A stretch of DNA of 64,000 nucleotides. Source: Diadema setosum (taxonomy: Eukaryota; Echinodermata; Echinoidea; Diadematoida; Diadematidae). The stretch spans positions 3,725,113-3,789,112 of the forward strand of contig NC_092706.1 of NCBI RefSeq assembly GCF_964275005.1, written 5' to 3'. Positions within the stretch are counted from its first letter, which is position 1; every line of letters begins with the position of its first letter. Below the pieces are notes generated by a model. The model had not been told where the DNA came from. It did not search any database and worked only from the letters and a program-made list of their open reading frames with translations. The position numbers were made by a program, and so were the translations under genes. This document shows, in pieces, positions 24,386-36,400 of the stretch.

Positions 24386-25358
24386 CGCTCGCTCGCCAAA
24401 ATTTATATAAAAAAGAAGGTAAGAACAAAACGTGATGATGACAGTGTCTATTGTGTTCACACATGTCATTTTATATTTAGCAGGCAAAATGTTTCACGGA
24501 GCAGCGGCTGCAATTTCATTCGTTCTGAAGCGATCGCCAATTGGATCAAAAGAGGGTGTCAACGGTTTCGAACATACGGGGGGGGGGCGCAAAAAACAAC
24601 GACAACAAATCAAACAAGATAAGAACAAAACGTAATGATGACGGGGAGATATACAAATTTCGGCTCACTCGCTCGTACTAATATAGAGTATTTTTTCAAG
24701 TCCTCAGTTTGTTGGTATAAATCGTTATCTATGTAAGGCCGTCACTATATCTTGATTAGTTTTTATTGTAAGATTTAATAAGCAAAAAATGACAAGAGTT
24801 TCATGATTTGTACGCTGAAATACAACAATTTTCGGCTCGCTCGCTGCGCTTGCTCGCCAGAATTTGTATAAAAAAGAGAAGAAGATAAGAACAAAACGTG
24901 ACGATGACGCGGACAAAGTGATAATGTCTATTGTGTTCACTCATGTCATTTTATATTTAGCAGGAAAAATGTTACACGGAGCAGCGACACTGCAATTTCA
25001 TTCGTTCTGAAGCGATCGGCAATTGGATCAAAAGAGGACGCCAACGGTTTCGAACATACGGCGGAGGGGGGCGAAAAAAAATCAAAAAAGATAAGAAAAA
25101 AACGTAATGATGACGCAGAAATATACAAATTTCGGCTCACTCGCTCGTACTAATTTAGAGTATTTTTTCAAGTCCTCAGTTTGTTGGTATAAATCGTTAT
25201 CTATAAGGTTGTCACTATAATTGTGAGATTCAATAAGCAAAAAATGACAAGAATTCCATGTTTTGTAAGCTGAAATACAAAAATTTTCGGCTCGCTCGCT
25301 GCGCTCGCTCGCCAAAATTTATCTATGAAAAAAGATAAGAACAATACGTGATGATGAC
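24386..25358. repeat. Two-and-a-bit tandem repeats (period about 458 bp) replacing the 3' half of copy C
   Basis: Units begin with the GCTCGCTCGCCA phrase at 24386, 24846 and 25301. They share TGTCTATTGTGTTCAC, TCATTCGTTCTGAAGCGATC, CAACGGTTTCGAACATACGG and TTTTTTCAAGTCCTCAGTTT in the same order. The last unit breaks after GATGATGACG and joins copy C exon 2 at GGACACACCGCTGG. No transposase or reverse transcriptase is encoded. The family is unknown; it may be a fragment of a dispersed repeat carried in during rearrangement. Confidence 0.75.
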
Positions 25359-25930
25359 GAGGACACACCGCTGGTTGCGTGATGTAGCAGGTGGTTGACG
25401 CAGGCAATGGCAATGAACGTTCGATATCCACGGGCGAAGCAGCAGGTGACACCGAGACGTACGGGGGAGATGGTGGCGGCGTTGGTGGTAGCTGATGGCA
25501 GGGTACTTTGGCAACCGGCGCTAACAACAAGTCTGACGTCGAGCCGCACGCGGGACGAGGAGAAGGCGATCTAGCTGCAGTACGAGGAGACGCTGTGCCA
25601 ATCTTCCGGCAGGTAGCAGCCAACAAGGCCAGAGGGCTCGGCTTGCCGATGCAAGATGCATCCTCGTCGGAGAGCTGGAATGAAGAAAATGAAAGAGGAA
25701 ATATTATTACTTAAATGACATTTACAGCAACAGAATTCTTGACAGAAACTGATATAAACGATTCAAACTGAAATTAAAAGAGTTCTTGGTAAATAGAAGA
25801 GGAAAAATTAAGCACCATATTATATTGACATTTCATCCAAAGAAAATCATAATGGTTTCAGAATACATACTCGTCAAATAATTAGAGTGCAACATACCTG
25901 TAAATACTTTGACTTGACACTCGTTGCCAT
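25201..25930 (-). pseudogene. Copy C, 3'-truncated finger-less Sp5-like gene with acquired tail
   Basis: Exon 1 is 25898-25930. Exon 2 starts at 25674 and follows the family through CYITQPAVCP, then crosses at about 25,360 into the tandem repeat. There it stays open for about 50 more codons, ending LTIIVTTL at 25201. The predicted product is 168 aa and keeps the SP box and HQLPPTPP motif. It loses the central Tyr/Pro stretch, the basic patch and the acidic IIDVVSL tail. The poly(A) region is also lost. The promoter and start are intact, so it may still be transcribed. The rest of the unit is closest to copy A. Confidence 0.7.
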
Positions 25931-26103
25931 CCTAATAGCCTTGGCGTTCGTTCGGTGTCACGATGATAATAAACTGCACTGTAAATCCAAAGTACACTTT
26001 CAGGTACAATAAGTATGTAGAACTTGGAGGCGAGCACTTGAGGCAGACGTAGTATCGATGGTTGGAAGTCAAAGAATGATGAGCCTTCCTTCTGAAGCAG
26101 CAG

Positions 26104-26385
26104 TATTTATACCATGTCTGCCAATAATCTTGTCATTCACCTTCATCACGAAGGATGAACCACCATGGTTGTAATAATAGCGGTCGGTAGATCACAGGTG
26201 GCGTGTGATCTCCGCCGATCGTGTTCTTGAATAGTCCAGTCATTCCACTCACATTATCCTGTCAAATCCTCACGCCACTCAACGGTCCTATCCAATCCGC
26301 ATCCCTCCAACCCTTTGCCAATGACAGCTCATTGTCCAATGACCGCGCGGACTCGCTGACCGCGACCGTGGGTGACAGGCGTTAT
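26104..26385 (-). promoter_or_regulatory. Promoter of copy C
   Basis: TATAAATA at 26104-26111, dyad arms at 26190-26196 and 26204-26210, and the CCAATGACCGCGCGGAC block near 26336. All elements are retained although the gene body is truncated. Confidence 0.6.
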
Positions 26386-26663
26386 AGCGCACCGGACAAA
26401 AGACGGAGCAGTGAGCTTTTATTTTGACCATCAGTCAATAGCTGAAGATGGCTTGGCTGGAAGTCAAATGGAGTTGTGATGAATTAGCTGTCTGCGTGAT
26501 TACAACTGATGTACAGGACTGGTACTAGATATCGTTTCAAGCATCGGAGATTCATATACAAATTATCAACTGCTGGTATATACCAAGTTGGCTGAAAATT
26601 GATGTAAGTGTAATTCAATGTCATAATTTATACAAAGAATAAATCAAATCAAATCAAGACCAG

Positions 26664-26721
26664 GGCCCCGTTGCAAGAAACTCAGATTGCGTTTAAACGC
26701 AAAGTTTCTAGCAACGGGGCC
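26664..26721. mobile_element. 58-bp hairpin MITE (GGCCCCGTTGC ends)
   Basis: Inverted ends GGCCCCGTTGC and GCAACGGGGCC enclose an almost fully self-complementary centre (TTGCGTTTAAACGCAA). It is flanked by CAG on each side (26661-26663, 26722-26724). Units A (19519) and D (31742) have the uninterrupted GACCAGGTGACC, so this is a recent insertion in unit C only. Confidence 0.75.
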
Positions 26722-27845
26722 CAGGTGACCTGAATACTATTTTCCCGGATAATGTCCTCGATACCTGCTGACAAATTATTCCATTCACCTGTACAAATTG
26801 ACTGCATCTAGGTACTTAATATCTAGTTTGGAGCATTAAGTTGTTGCTTTGTCGGGTAATTTTCGGGCGACGTCTCTGAATGTATGAAAAAAAAAAATCT
26901 GGTTTCACAAAATGCACATTTATGTTTTACAGGAAGCAGGCAGTGTAAGAATTTCTTACCTAACATGATGTATTCAATAATTTATGGACCACGAAACAAG
27001 TTATGCCAGTCACCTGAATATCATCAATATCGTCAATATTTGGAATGTAATTTGCATGGAGTTGTTGCTGCTACATCGGGCAAACCTCGGGAAAAATTCT
27101 GGCTGCCGGGGGAAATCTCTGTTCAGATGCCAAGAATATACATGAAATTTAAAATTCCGTGTGTGTAAGTAAACTGCATGGTCTATTATTCTTGACTACC
27201 ATTTCAATACATGGAATTCAGCTTCCATGTTGCTGTGGCAAATCCTTCATCACATGCATAAATTTACGCGTGTTACAAAACCGGTTTATTTTGTTTACCA
27301 AACGATTATGTTTTCCATGAAAATGTCCGAAGCATCTCCCAATTTTGATTGGTGTCTTGACTTTCACATGACTACCTTTTATGGCCAAATGCATTATTTT
27401 TTTTATAAAACGTGGACAATGCAGTGATGATTGCAAATTCATTATCAAAATTTAAGCTCCAAACACAACGATGCAACTGCGTACAGAAGTAACAGTCTAT
27501 AATAATAGCTACATCTTTACCAGGAATGATTTGGCACAAATCTTTCCACATACACATCAATATGAAAAAATCGTAACATGAGTCCTAAAGCATTATGTCT
27601 CGTAGGTTTATGATTGGGGGGGGGGGGGGGAGGGGTCAAATATTATAACAGAGAAAGCCAAACTCGTTTCAGTATCACATCCCTTAGTTGTCTTTAACAA
27701 AAGTGAGAAAGTTAAGATTCTAACAAATTTCTCTTTTCACATAAACTCATTATCGTCACATATATAGGGGAATATCTCGGGGTGTGTTTAAAAAAATATA
27801 TATATTTACAATGATTTATGTATAGGCCTACATAGGGTTTTTTGT

Positions 27846-27879
<34 letters not shown>

Positions 27880-28345
27880 GGCGTCAAAATTTCGACTTTT
27901 CCTGCATGGGATCTCTAGGACCATCACGGTTGTCGTCGATTCTGAAAGACATTGTATGAAACACTATGTCTGGATCCCTTAAACCTTGACAGAGGGTACC
28001 TCTCCTTCTGCGCTTTTGTCTTATTTATTGATATCGTGTAAGTCTACCAAAAAGAATTTGAGTAATGTTATCATTAACGGACCAAAAGAAAGAGAGAAAG
28101 TGACTAATTTTAACGAACTGTAAAAGCCACTATAATATGATGCGAATGGTATACACCCGTGCAAATGATATCGTCCGTCGCGAATCAGGGCATACATCAG
28201 ACTTGACTGTGCAAGCTTTGATGAGTGAATGTCTACGTCACTGATTGACAGGTGCGAGGAGGACCAAATTAAAAATAGACAAGTCGGTAAGATCTGAGCT
28301 ATCCTTTGATCTTCTTCATTCGTGCCGTACCGGTCTCTCAGCATT

Positions 28346-28489
28346 CTACAGGATGGACCAAGAGATAGCAGCCATCTTTTGTTCCATCTTAATAGCTTAG
28401 AGTACATCATAATCTCCTCGATCATCGTACTCAGACTGAGTGTAAACTATTCTCCGCCTCCTTTTGTATTCATGAGCTGCGTGGCCAAC
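28346..28489 (-). pseudogene. Decayed homeodomain-like exon, unit C/D
   Basis: Equivalent to 21091-21234, with acceptor CTACAG. It reads RRRRIVYTQSEYDD where the others have VFTQ, and its next frame closes earlier after GDYDVL. A second frame here (SCRMLRDRYGTNEEDQR) continues past the stop and would fit a helix 3/basic end only with a frame change. Confidence 0.3.
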
Positions 28490-28817
28490 CTGTAGAGTGG
28501 ACATACAAATCATATGCCATAAGACCTTACTTATATAGTCTCCATGGGAGGAGAGATAAATGAAAGGGTTATAGTACACCACGGGACGGGCATTATTGAT
28601 AATAATAGATAGGCCAAAGTGAAAGTTAGTAAAAGAGAATTTAAAGAGAGAAAAAATAGCAAAAGAAATAAAGAGGGACACACACACACAAAGACAGTGT
28701 GTGTATGTGTGTGTGTGTGTGTGTATGATTATCAAATATTTCAACTACAATTCCAAACCATGTCAAATGCAGCAATACACACAAATTTAGTGCTGGAGTT
28801 TTCATTGAAGTCAGCCC

Positions 28818-29007
28818 AAATATATCGAAGATAAGACATCTTTTAGTTTCACCTATTTTCATAGAATGGTAATATTTGTCACGAGTACATGGGAATGTGA
28901 GGAGGTAAGTCTAAATATATCGAAGATAAGACATCTTTTAGTTTCACCTATTTTCATAGAATGGTAATATTTGTCACGAGTACATGGGAATGTGAGGAGG
29001 TAAGTCT
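28818..29007. repeat. 95-bp exact tandem duplication
   Basis: Bases 28818-28912 and 28913-29007 are virtually identical, beginning AAATATATCGAAGATAAG and ending GAGGAGGTAAGTCT. The equivalent spots in the other units are single copy, so the duplication is young and local. Confidence 0.85.
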
Positions 29008-29539
29008 CTAGTCAAACAAATCCTGTAAAACTTCCGTGGGTTCTCTTTGTTTTCGGACTTGATATCAAAACATGTAAGATGTTATAGGAATCATTCACTT
29101 AATGCAATTTTTATATTTAACTTTACAAATGACAACTGGCTATCGGAAATGTGCTTTAAACATCTAAAGCGTTGAAAGGTGTGTGTGAATGTGTGTGTGT
29201 GTGGATGCCAGTAATGCCCCCGTTCGATATAACATCTGAAACATTACACTTTTATTGAGTCTCATAACTTTTCTTTTGTTTGTTTCAGGGGTGTTTTTGG
29301 TGGAGCTTCTTATCGTCTAAAGCTTGCTTGATTTTATCCCATTTATCAAAGTCATGTTGATCAAGTGGAATCTGAGAGTTTGTTGGATATTTTGTTCCAG
29401 TATACTCGATTATTTGTAACAGTTCGTGACAGCGATAAAGAGCTGTGTTAGTTCATCCTGCATATCTGCTCCACTTATTACAGCTGTATTAATGCCATCT
29501 CTCTCTCTTGTTTCGTTGACATAATCTTACACATCACAA

Positions 29540-29575
<36 letters not shown>

Positions 29576-29807
29576 AGAATTCGTAACGAAACTTCTACCA
29601 GTCTGTATAAGTCCTATATCTGGCCCAACACACTTTACTTCACTGTTTAAACAAGATGTGGATATTCAGTTTGGATTAATGTAAGGAGCATCGTTGGTGT
29701 AGTATTGTGTGGTGTTGTGGTATATGTATACAATTACTCCTGCATATTCACTTCTATCAGTTCCTCACTTTCGTTCATTTTTGTGAGATAATGTGGCATT
29801 TCACAGG

Positions 29808-29841
<34 letters not shown>

Positions 29842-30112
29842 GCAAACACGTAAGAACACCCGTATATGACAGAATTCTTAATTCACCTTCACACAGATCT
29901 GCACTAACGTGGACACCAGTCATACTTCAGTCATACACAGACAATAAGCGGTGTAAACTTCATGACCTTCAGTATATTTTTAATTTACTTTCTCACCTGA
30001 ACAGAATCTTGTTCAAGCATTTAGACACAACACACATTTGACAAACCAAGAAGTCTTTAGCATAAAGAAACTCCAGGGACGTCTTGACCCAAAGTCCATA
30101 TTAATCTCCACT

Positions 30113-31045
30113 TCAAAGAGACACGACGTCGATGATCTCCTCCTCGTCTTCCTGCTCTGCTGCTTTCCTCGGTTGACGTCTCGCTGGTCGGGTCTTCATC
30201 GACGAGACCGACGCAACCGGTGCCCTGAGCTGATGCTGGTCGTACACTCCGAACACGGGAACATGCGTGAATGGTACCGGGTAGTAACTGCTGGAGCAGA
30301 TGCTCGATCCCTGGTGGTAGGCCGCTGGGTATGGGAGGTACTGCGGTCCAAGACAGCACGGGCTGGAACAGACGGGTGGGTAACGGGTACTTCGGCGAGC
30401 TGGAATCATGGTGTACGGAGAGTAGCGGACGCTCGTCGGACGGTAAGCCGGGTGAGTGCTGTTTGGTTGATGGGGAGGCGGACACACCGGTGGTTGCGTG
30501 GTGTAGCAGGTGGTTGACGCAGGCAATGGCGATGAACGATCGATGCCCACGGGCGAAGCAGCAGGTGACACCGAGACGTACGGGGGAGATGGAGGCGGTG
30601 TTGGTGGTAGCTGATGGCAGGGTACTTTGGCGACCGGCGCTGACAACAAGTCTGACGTCGAGCCGGACGCGGGGCGAGGAGAAGGCGTTCTAGCTGCAGT
30701 ACGAGGCGACGCTGTGCCAATCTTCCGGCAGGTAGCAGCCAACAAGGCCAGAGGGCTCGGCTTGCCGATACAAGATGCATCCTCGTCGGAGAGCTGGAAT
30801 GAAGGGAAAAAAGAGGAAATTATTACTTAAATGACATTTACAGCAACAGAATTCTTGATAGAAACTGATATGAACGATTCAAGCTGAAATTAAAATAGTT
30901 CTTGGTAAAAAGAAGAGGAAAAATTAAGCACCATATTAATTGACATTTCATCAAAAGAAAATCATAATGGTTTCAGAGTACATACTCAGCAAATAGCGAG
31001 AGTGCAACATACCTGTAAATACTTTGACTTGACACTCGTTGCCAT
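30113..31045 (-). CDS. Finger-less Sp5-like protein, copy D
   Basis: Exons 31013-31045 and 30113-30793; 237 aa, intact. The poly(A) signal ATTAAA is at 29979-29984. Distinctive residues are QPNSTH in place of QPSTTH, RYPPVCSS, and SSMKTRP before the basic patch. The tail is EQEDEEEIIDVVSL. The class I promoter flank is followed by a spacer interrupted further up by the LINE at 33447-37209. Confidence 0.75.
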
Positions 31046-31218
31046 CCTAATAGCCTTGGCGTTCGTTCGGTATCACGATGATAATAAACTGCACTGTAAA
31101 TCCAAAGTACACTTTCAGGTACAATAAGTATGTAGAACTTGGAGGCGAGCACTTGAGGCAGACGTAGTATCGATGGTTGGAAGTCAAAGAATGATGAGCC
31201 TTCCTTCTGAAGCAGCAG

Positions 31219-31490
31219 TATTTATACCATGTCTGCCAATAGACTTGTCATTCACCTTCATCACGAAGGAGGAAAGTTGTAATAATAGCGGTCGGTAGAT
31301 CACAGATGGCGTGTGATCTCCGCCGATCGTATTCTTGAATAGTCAGTCATTCCACTCACATTATCCTGTCAAATCCTCACGCCAGTCAACGGTCCCATCC
31401 AATCCGCATCTCTCCAACCCTTTGGCAATGACAGCTCATTGTCCAATGACCGTGCGGACTCGCTGACCGTGACCGTAGGTGACAGGCGTT
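31219..31490 (-). promoter_or_regulatory. Promoter of copy D
   Basis: TATAAATA at 31219-31226; dyad arms at 31298-31304 and 31312-31318. The centre differs from the other copies on the plus strand (GATGGCG in place of GGTGGCG), while both arms are kept. The CCAATGACCG block is near 31443. Confidence 0.65.
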
Positions 31491-33397
31491 ATAGCGCACC
31501 GGACAAAAGACGGAGCAGTGAGCTTTTGTTTTGACCATCAGTGGCTGAAGATGGCTTGGCGGGAGGTCAAATGGAGTTGTGATGAATTAGCTGTCTGCGT
31601 GATTACAACTGATGTACAGGACTGGTACTAGATATCATTTCAAGCATCGGAGATTCATAGCTATACAAATTATCAACTGCTGGTACCAAGTTGGCTGAAA
31701 TGTAAGTGTAAGGCAATGTCATATACAAAGAACAAATCAAATCAAATCAAGACCAGGTGACCTGAATACTATTTTCCCGGATAATGTCCTCTATACCTGC
31801 TGACAAATTATTCCATTCACCTGTACAAATTGACTTCATGTAGGTACTTAAAATCTAGTTTGGAGCATTAGTTGTTGCTTTGTCGGGTAATTTTCGGGTG
31901 ACGTCTCTGAATGTATGAAAAAAAAAAATCTCGTTTCACAAGATGCACATTTGTTTTACAGGAAGCAGGCTGTGTAAGAATCTCTTATATACCTAACATG
32001 GTGTATTCAATAATTTATGGATATGTTTCTTTTAATGACCACGTAACAAGTTATGCCAGTCACCTGAATATCATCAAAGCGTGCCAATATTTGGAATGTA
32101 ATTTGCATGGAGTTGTTGCTGCTACATCGGGCAAACCTCGGGAAAAATTCTGGCTGCCGGGGGAAATCTCTGTTGAGATGCCAAGAATATGCATGAAATT
32201 TAAATTTCCGTGTGTGTAAGTAAACTGCATGGTCTATTATTCTTGACTACCATTTCAATACATGGAATTCAGCTTACATGTTGCTGTGGTAAATCCTTCA
32301 TCATCACATGCATAAATTTACGCGTGTTACAAAACCGGTTTATTTCGTTTGCCAAACGATTGTTTTCCATGAAAATGTCGGAAGCATCTCCCAATTTTGA
32401 TTGGTGTCTTGACTTTCACTTGACTACCTTTTATGGCCAAATGCATTATTTTTTTTTTATAAAACGTGGACAATGCAGTGATGATTGCAAATTCATTATC
32501 AAAATTTAAGCTCCAAACACAACGATGCAACTGCGTACAGAAGTAACAGTCTATAATAATAGCTACATCTTTACCAGGAATGATTCGGCACAAATCTTTC
32601 CACATACACATCAATATGAATAAATCGTAACATGAGTCCTAAAGCATTATGTCTAGTAGGTTTATGATTCGGGGGGGGGGGGGGGGAGGGGTCAAATATT
32701 ATAACAGAGAAAGCCAAACTCGTTTCAGTATCACATCCCTTAGTTGTCTTTAACAAAAGTTAGAAAGTTAAGATTCTAACAAATTTCTCTTTTCACATAA
32801 ACTCATTATCGTCACATACATAGGGGAGTATCTCGGGGTGTGTTTAAAAAATATATATATATTTACAATGATTTATGTATAGGCCTACATAGGGTTTTTT
32901 GTGGTGTGTGTGTGTGTGTGTGTGTGTATTGGCGTCAAAATTTCGACTTTTCCTGCATGGGATCTCTAGGACCATCACGGTTGTCGTCGATTCTGAAAGA
33001 CATTGTATGAAACACTATGTCTGGATCCCTTAAACCTTGACAGAGGGTACCTCTCCTTCTGCGCTTTTGTCTTATTTATTGATATTGTATAAGTCTACCA
33101 AAAAGAATTTGAGTAATGTTATCATTAACGGACCAAAAGAAAGAGAGAAAGTGACTAATTTTTAACGAACTGTAAAAGCCACTATAATATGATGCGAATG
33201 GTATACACCCGTGCAAATGATATCGTGCGTCGCGAATCAGGGCATACATCAGACTTGACTGTGAAAGCTTTGATGAGTGAATGTCTACGTCACTGATTGA
33301 CAGGTGCGAGGAGGACCAAATTAAAAATAGACAAGTCGGTAAGGTCTGAGCTATCCTTTGATCTTCTTCATTCGTGCCGTACCGGTCGCTCAGCATT
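31491..33397. other. Class I upstream flank of copy D
   Basis: Non-coding spacer, similar to 26386-28345 but without the hairpin element. It contains a poly-G run near 32670-32684 and a (TG)n run near 32905-32930. Confidence 0.55.
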
Positions 33398-33446
33398 CTA
33401 CAGGATGGACCAAGTGATAGCAGCCATCTTTTGTCCCATCTTAATA

Positions 33447-36400
33447 TCTGATTGGTTGAGCGCACACGCATGCTGCACATGCTTTTGCTTGCTCTCCAAA
33501 AAAGCTTCTGATTGCTTGTTTTTTGGACATTTCATTTGATTATACTATTACCACCATCTATGTAATAGTGCTCAGAAACTGCTAGACAAGTTTCTATCAG
33601 TGAAGTGTCGGTTTTACGCAGTATTTTGATATATTCATTTCTGGATGGATTTGGATTTGGATTTTGCTGTACTCAGTGTGCCCTGTGCTTCCTATGCATC
33701 ACTGTGTAAGTAGCACATTCTACTATGTTCCTGCTTGGATGAACGTGAACATCTGGATTACAAGTCAGGCACAATGCAGCCTATTCATCTCAGAGTATTT
33801 GTTGCTCTTTGTCTCTGTGCTTTTCTGAGTGATCCAGTGCATTGCAGTGGCCAGTCTGCCCTACATCCTTTTCATCATGGGTCATTCACCAGAAGGCACT
33901 TTCTAAAGAGGAGAATTTTATACAGTCCAAACTGCACTGCCTCCTTTCAACTAGACATTCTCCATGATGGCGATGTTCATCCAAACCCAGGACCCAACAC
34001 CCAAAATGGAGAGATATCGCCTGCGTCAGGTTGCCACGGCACATCTCACCATGGACAACGTCAAATCAAGTACACCCCAGGTGAACTTCTGCGATGGAGA
34101 CATACCAAACTGCAACTCCCGCGAGACGTTTGCGACATCATCAAGTCTTGTGCAATTCAACGAAAGAGAACACGGAGAGGAACTCGAGGAGGCCGCAAGA
34201 AGAATACTGTCTCACGTAACAACAAGCCAATATCATCCTTGAATCTCCAGTTGTGTTCCATGAACGCCCAGTCAGTGTGTAATAAGACCGCTCTTGTTCA
34301 AGATTTCATCTGCGACAGCAATGTCGACTTGATTGCCATGACGGAAACCTGGTTAAAAGACACACATTCGGCAGTCTCTCGTGAACTTGTCCCTCCCGGA
34401 TATCGTCTTGTTCATCGACCGAGGAGTGGCCGCCGTGGCGGTGGAACTGGCCTTGTCTTCAGAGAGACAATTGATGTTCATATGGTAGATGCTGGTGAGA
34501 AGGACTCATTCGAGTTCGCTGAGTATTCTATTTCATATCACACGTTTCATATGAAATTGATCAATATTTACAGACCGCCGTATTCAGAATCACATCCAGT
34601 GTCGGTTTCATCATTTATACCTGAATTTAATGATTATATGCAGTGTCACTTGTTGTCGAATGTACCCCTGCTAATTACAGGAGATTTCAATATTCATGTG
34701 GATGTTATCAATGCTGAGTCAAGATCTTTTTCGAGTCTCCTTGAGTCTCTTTGCTGCAGGCAATTGGTTGATTTTAGCACACACACACGTGGTCACACCC
34801 TTGACTTGTTGATTTGTCGGCAGTCAGATGATATTGTCATCGGCCAGCCCTGGCCACATGGTTCTCTGTTGTGTGATCATATCCCTGTTATGTGCTGTCT
34901 TAAATCATACAAACCTCCATTGCCTTTCAAAGTATTGTCTTTTCGCAGGTTGTCTACGATTGATATTGAAAGCCTAAAAACAGATGTTGTTGAAAGTGAA
35001 CTGTGTAAGCGCATACCAAGTGATGTCAATGAACTGGCTGTATTGTATGATGCTACACTGAGTGACATCATTGATAAGCATGCACCTGTTGTAACAAAGA
35101 AAGTTGTTTTGCGTCCCCAAGTACCTTGGTTCACTGACACTGTCAGGGCCGCGAAACGGAAGAAAAGGAAGGCTGAAAAGTGTTGGTTGAAAACTAGGAA
35201 AGACATAGATTGGAATATTTACAAGTCAGAACGTAATTCTATGCTGTATTTGTTAAATGAAGCCCGCCGAAAGTATCACAATGATTTAGTCATGGAAAAC
35301 AAAGACGACCAAAAACGTTTGTTTCACGTGGTGAAGTCTTTGTTGAACATAGCCAATAAGCAACCTGTAATACCACAGCACATTGACAAACACACCTTTG
35401 TGAATGACTTAGGCAAGTTTTTTCATGACAAAGTAATGAAAATTCACGTCGACATTGAGTCAAGATTGAACGTGCTGAGCAAACCATTCACAGATTCTCT
35501 TCAAGAGACCTCACACAGTGCACCAATGTTCACAAGCTTTAAGCCACTCTCAGAGCATGATGTTGAAAGACTCATATCTAAGCTCAGTAAAAAGTCGTGT
35601 GCATTAGACCCAATGCCTACAAAGATTCTTTTACAATGTGATAGCGCACTGATTCCTGTTTTAACATCCTTAATCAATCTCTCTTTGGCAACTGGTCAAT
35701 TCCCCTCACAGTGGAAACATGCTTTAGTTAAACCCATTTTGAAGAAGGCTGGTCTAGATATGGAGTTTTGTAATCTGCGGCCTGTGAGTAACCTGAAGTA
35801 TGTATCTAAGTTGGTTGAAGGTGCTGCCCATCAGCAAATTGTTGATCACCTTAATGTTAATGCACTCCTGCCTTTTAACCAGTCGGCTTATAGACAATTC
35901 CACAGTACTGAAACAACACTGTTAAGAATCAAGAGTGACATATTGATGGCTATGGACAATCAGAAAGTAACTATATTGCTTTTATTAGATCTGAGCAGTG
36001 CTTTTGACACCATAGATCATTCTCGCTTAGTGAAATCATTGAACACTTGCTTTGGCATTGATGGTGTTGTTCTGAAATGGACCAAGTCATACTTAGCAGA
36101 TAGATATCAACAGATCGATATAGATGGTACTGGTTCAGATTTTTTCCCAGTGCCTTCTGGAGTCCCACAGGGGTCTCGGCTGGGCCCTCTGTTCTTTACT
36201 TTATACACAAGTAATCTGATCAAAAATGTGTATGAAAAGTTTCCTGGTGTATCCTGTCACTGCTATGCAGATGACACACAGATGTATTTGTCGTTCACAC
36301 CTGACGCACTTGCTCAGCAGCAAAGCATCACTCACATGGAAATATGTGTTAATTATGTACGTGAATGGATGCTGCAAAACAAACTCATGCTGAATGACAG

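Noticed and set aside
28397-28744. ORFs rich in HTHTHT or VCVCVC
   Set aside because: They are translations of (CA)n/(TG)n microsatellites.
30038-30517. Plus-strand ORFs of 100-159 codons opposite exon 2 of each copy
   Set aside because: They are the antisense shadow of a GC-rich exon. The minus-strand frame has introns, SP box, start, stop, TATA and poly(A) signal; the antisense frame has none of these and is less well kept between copies.
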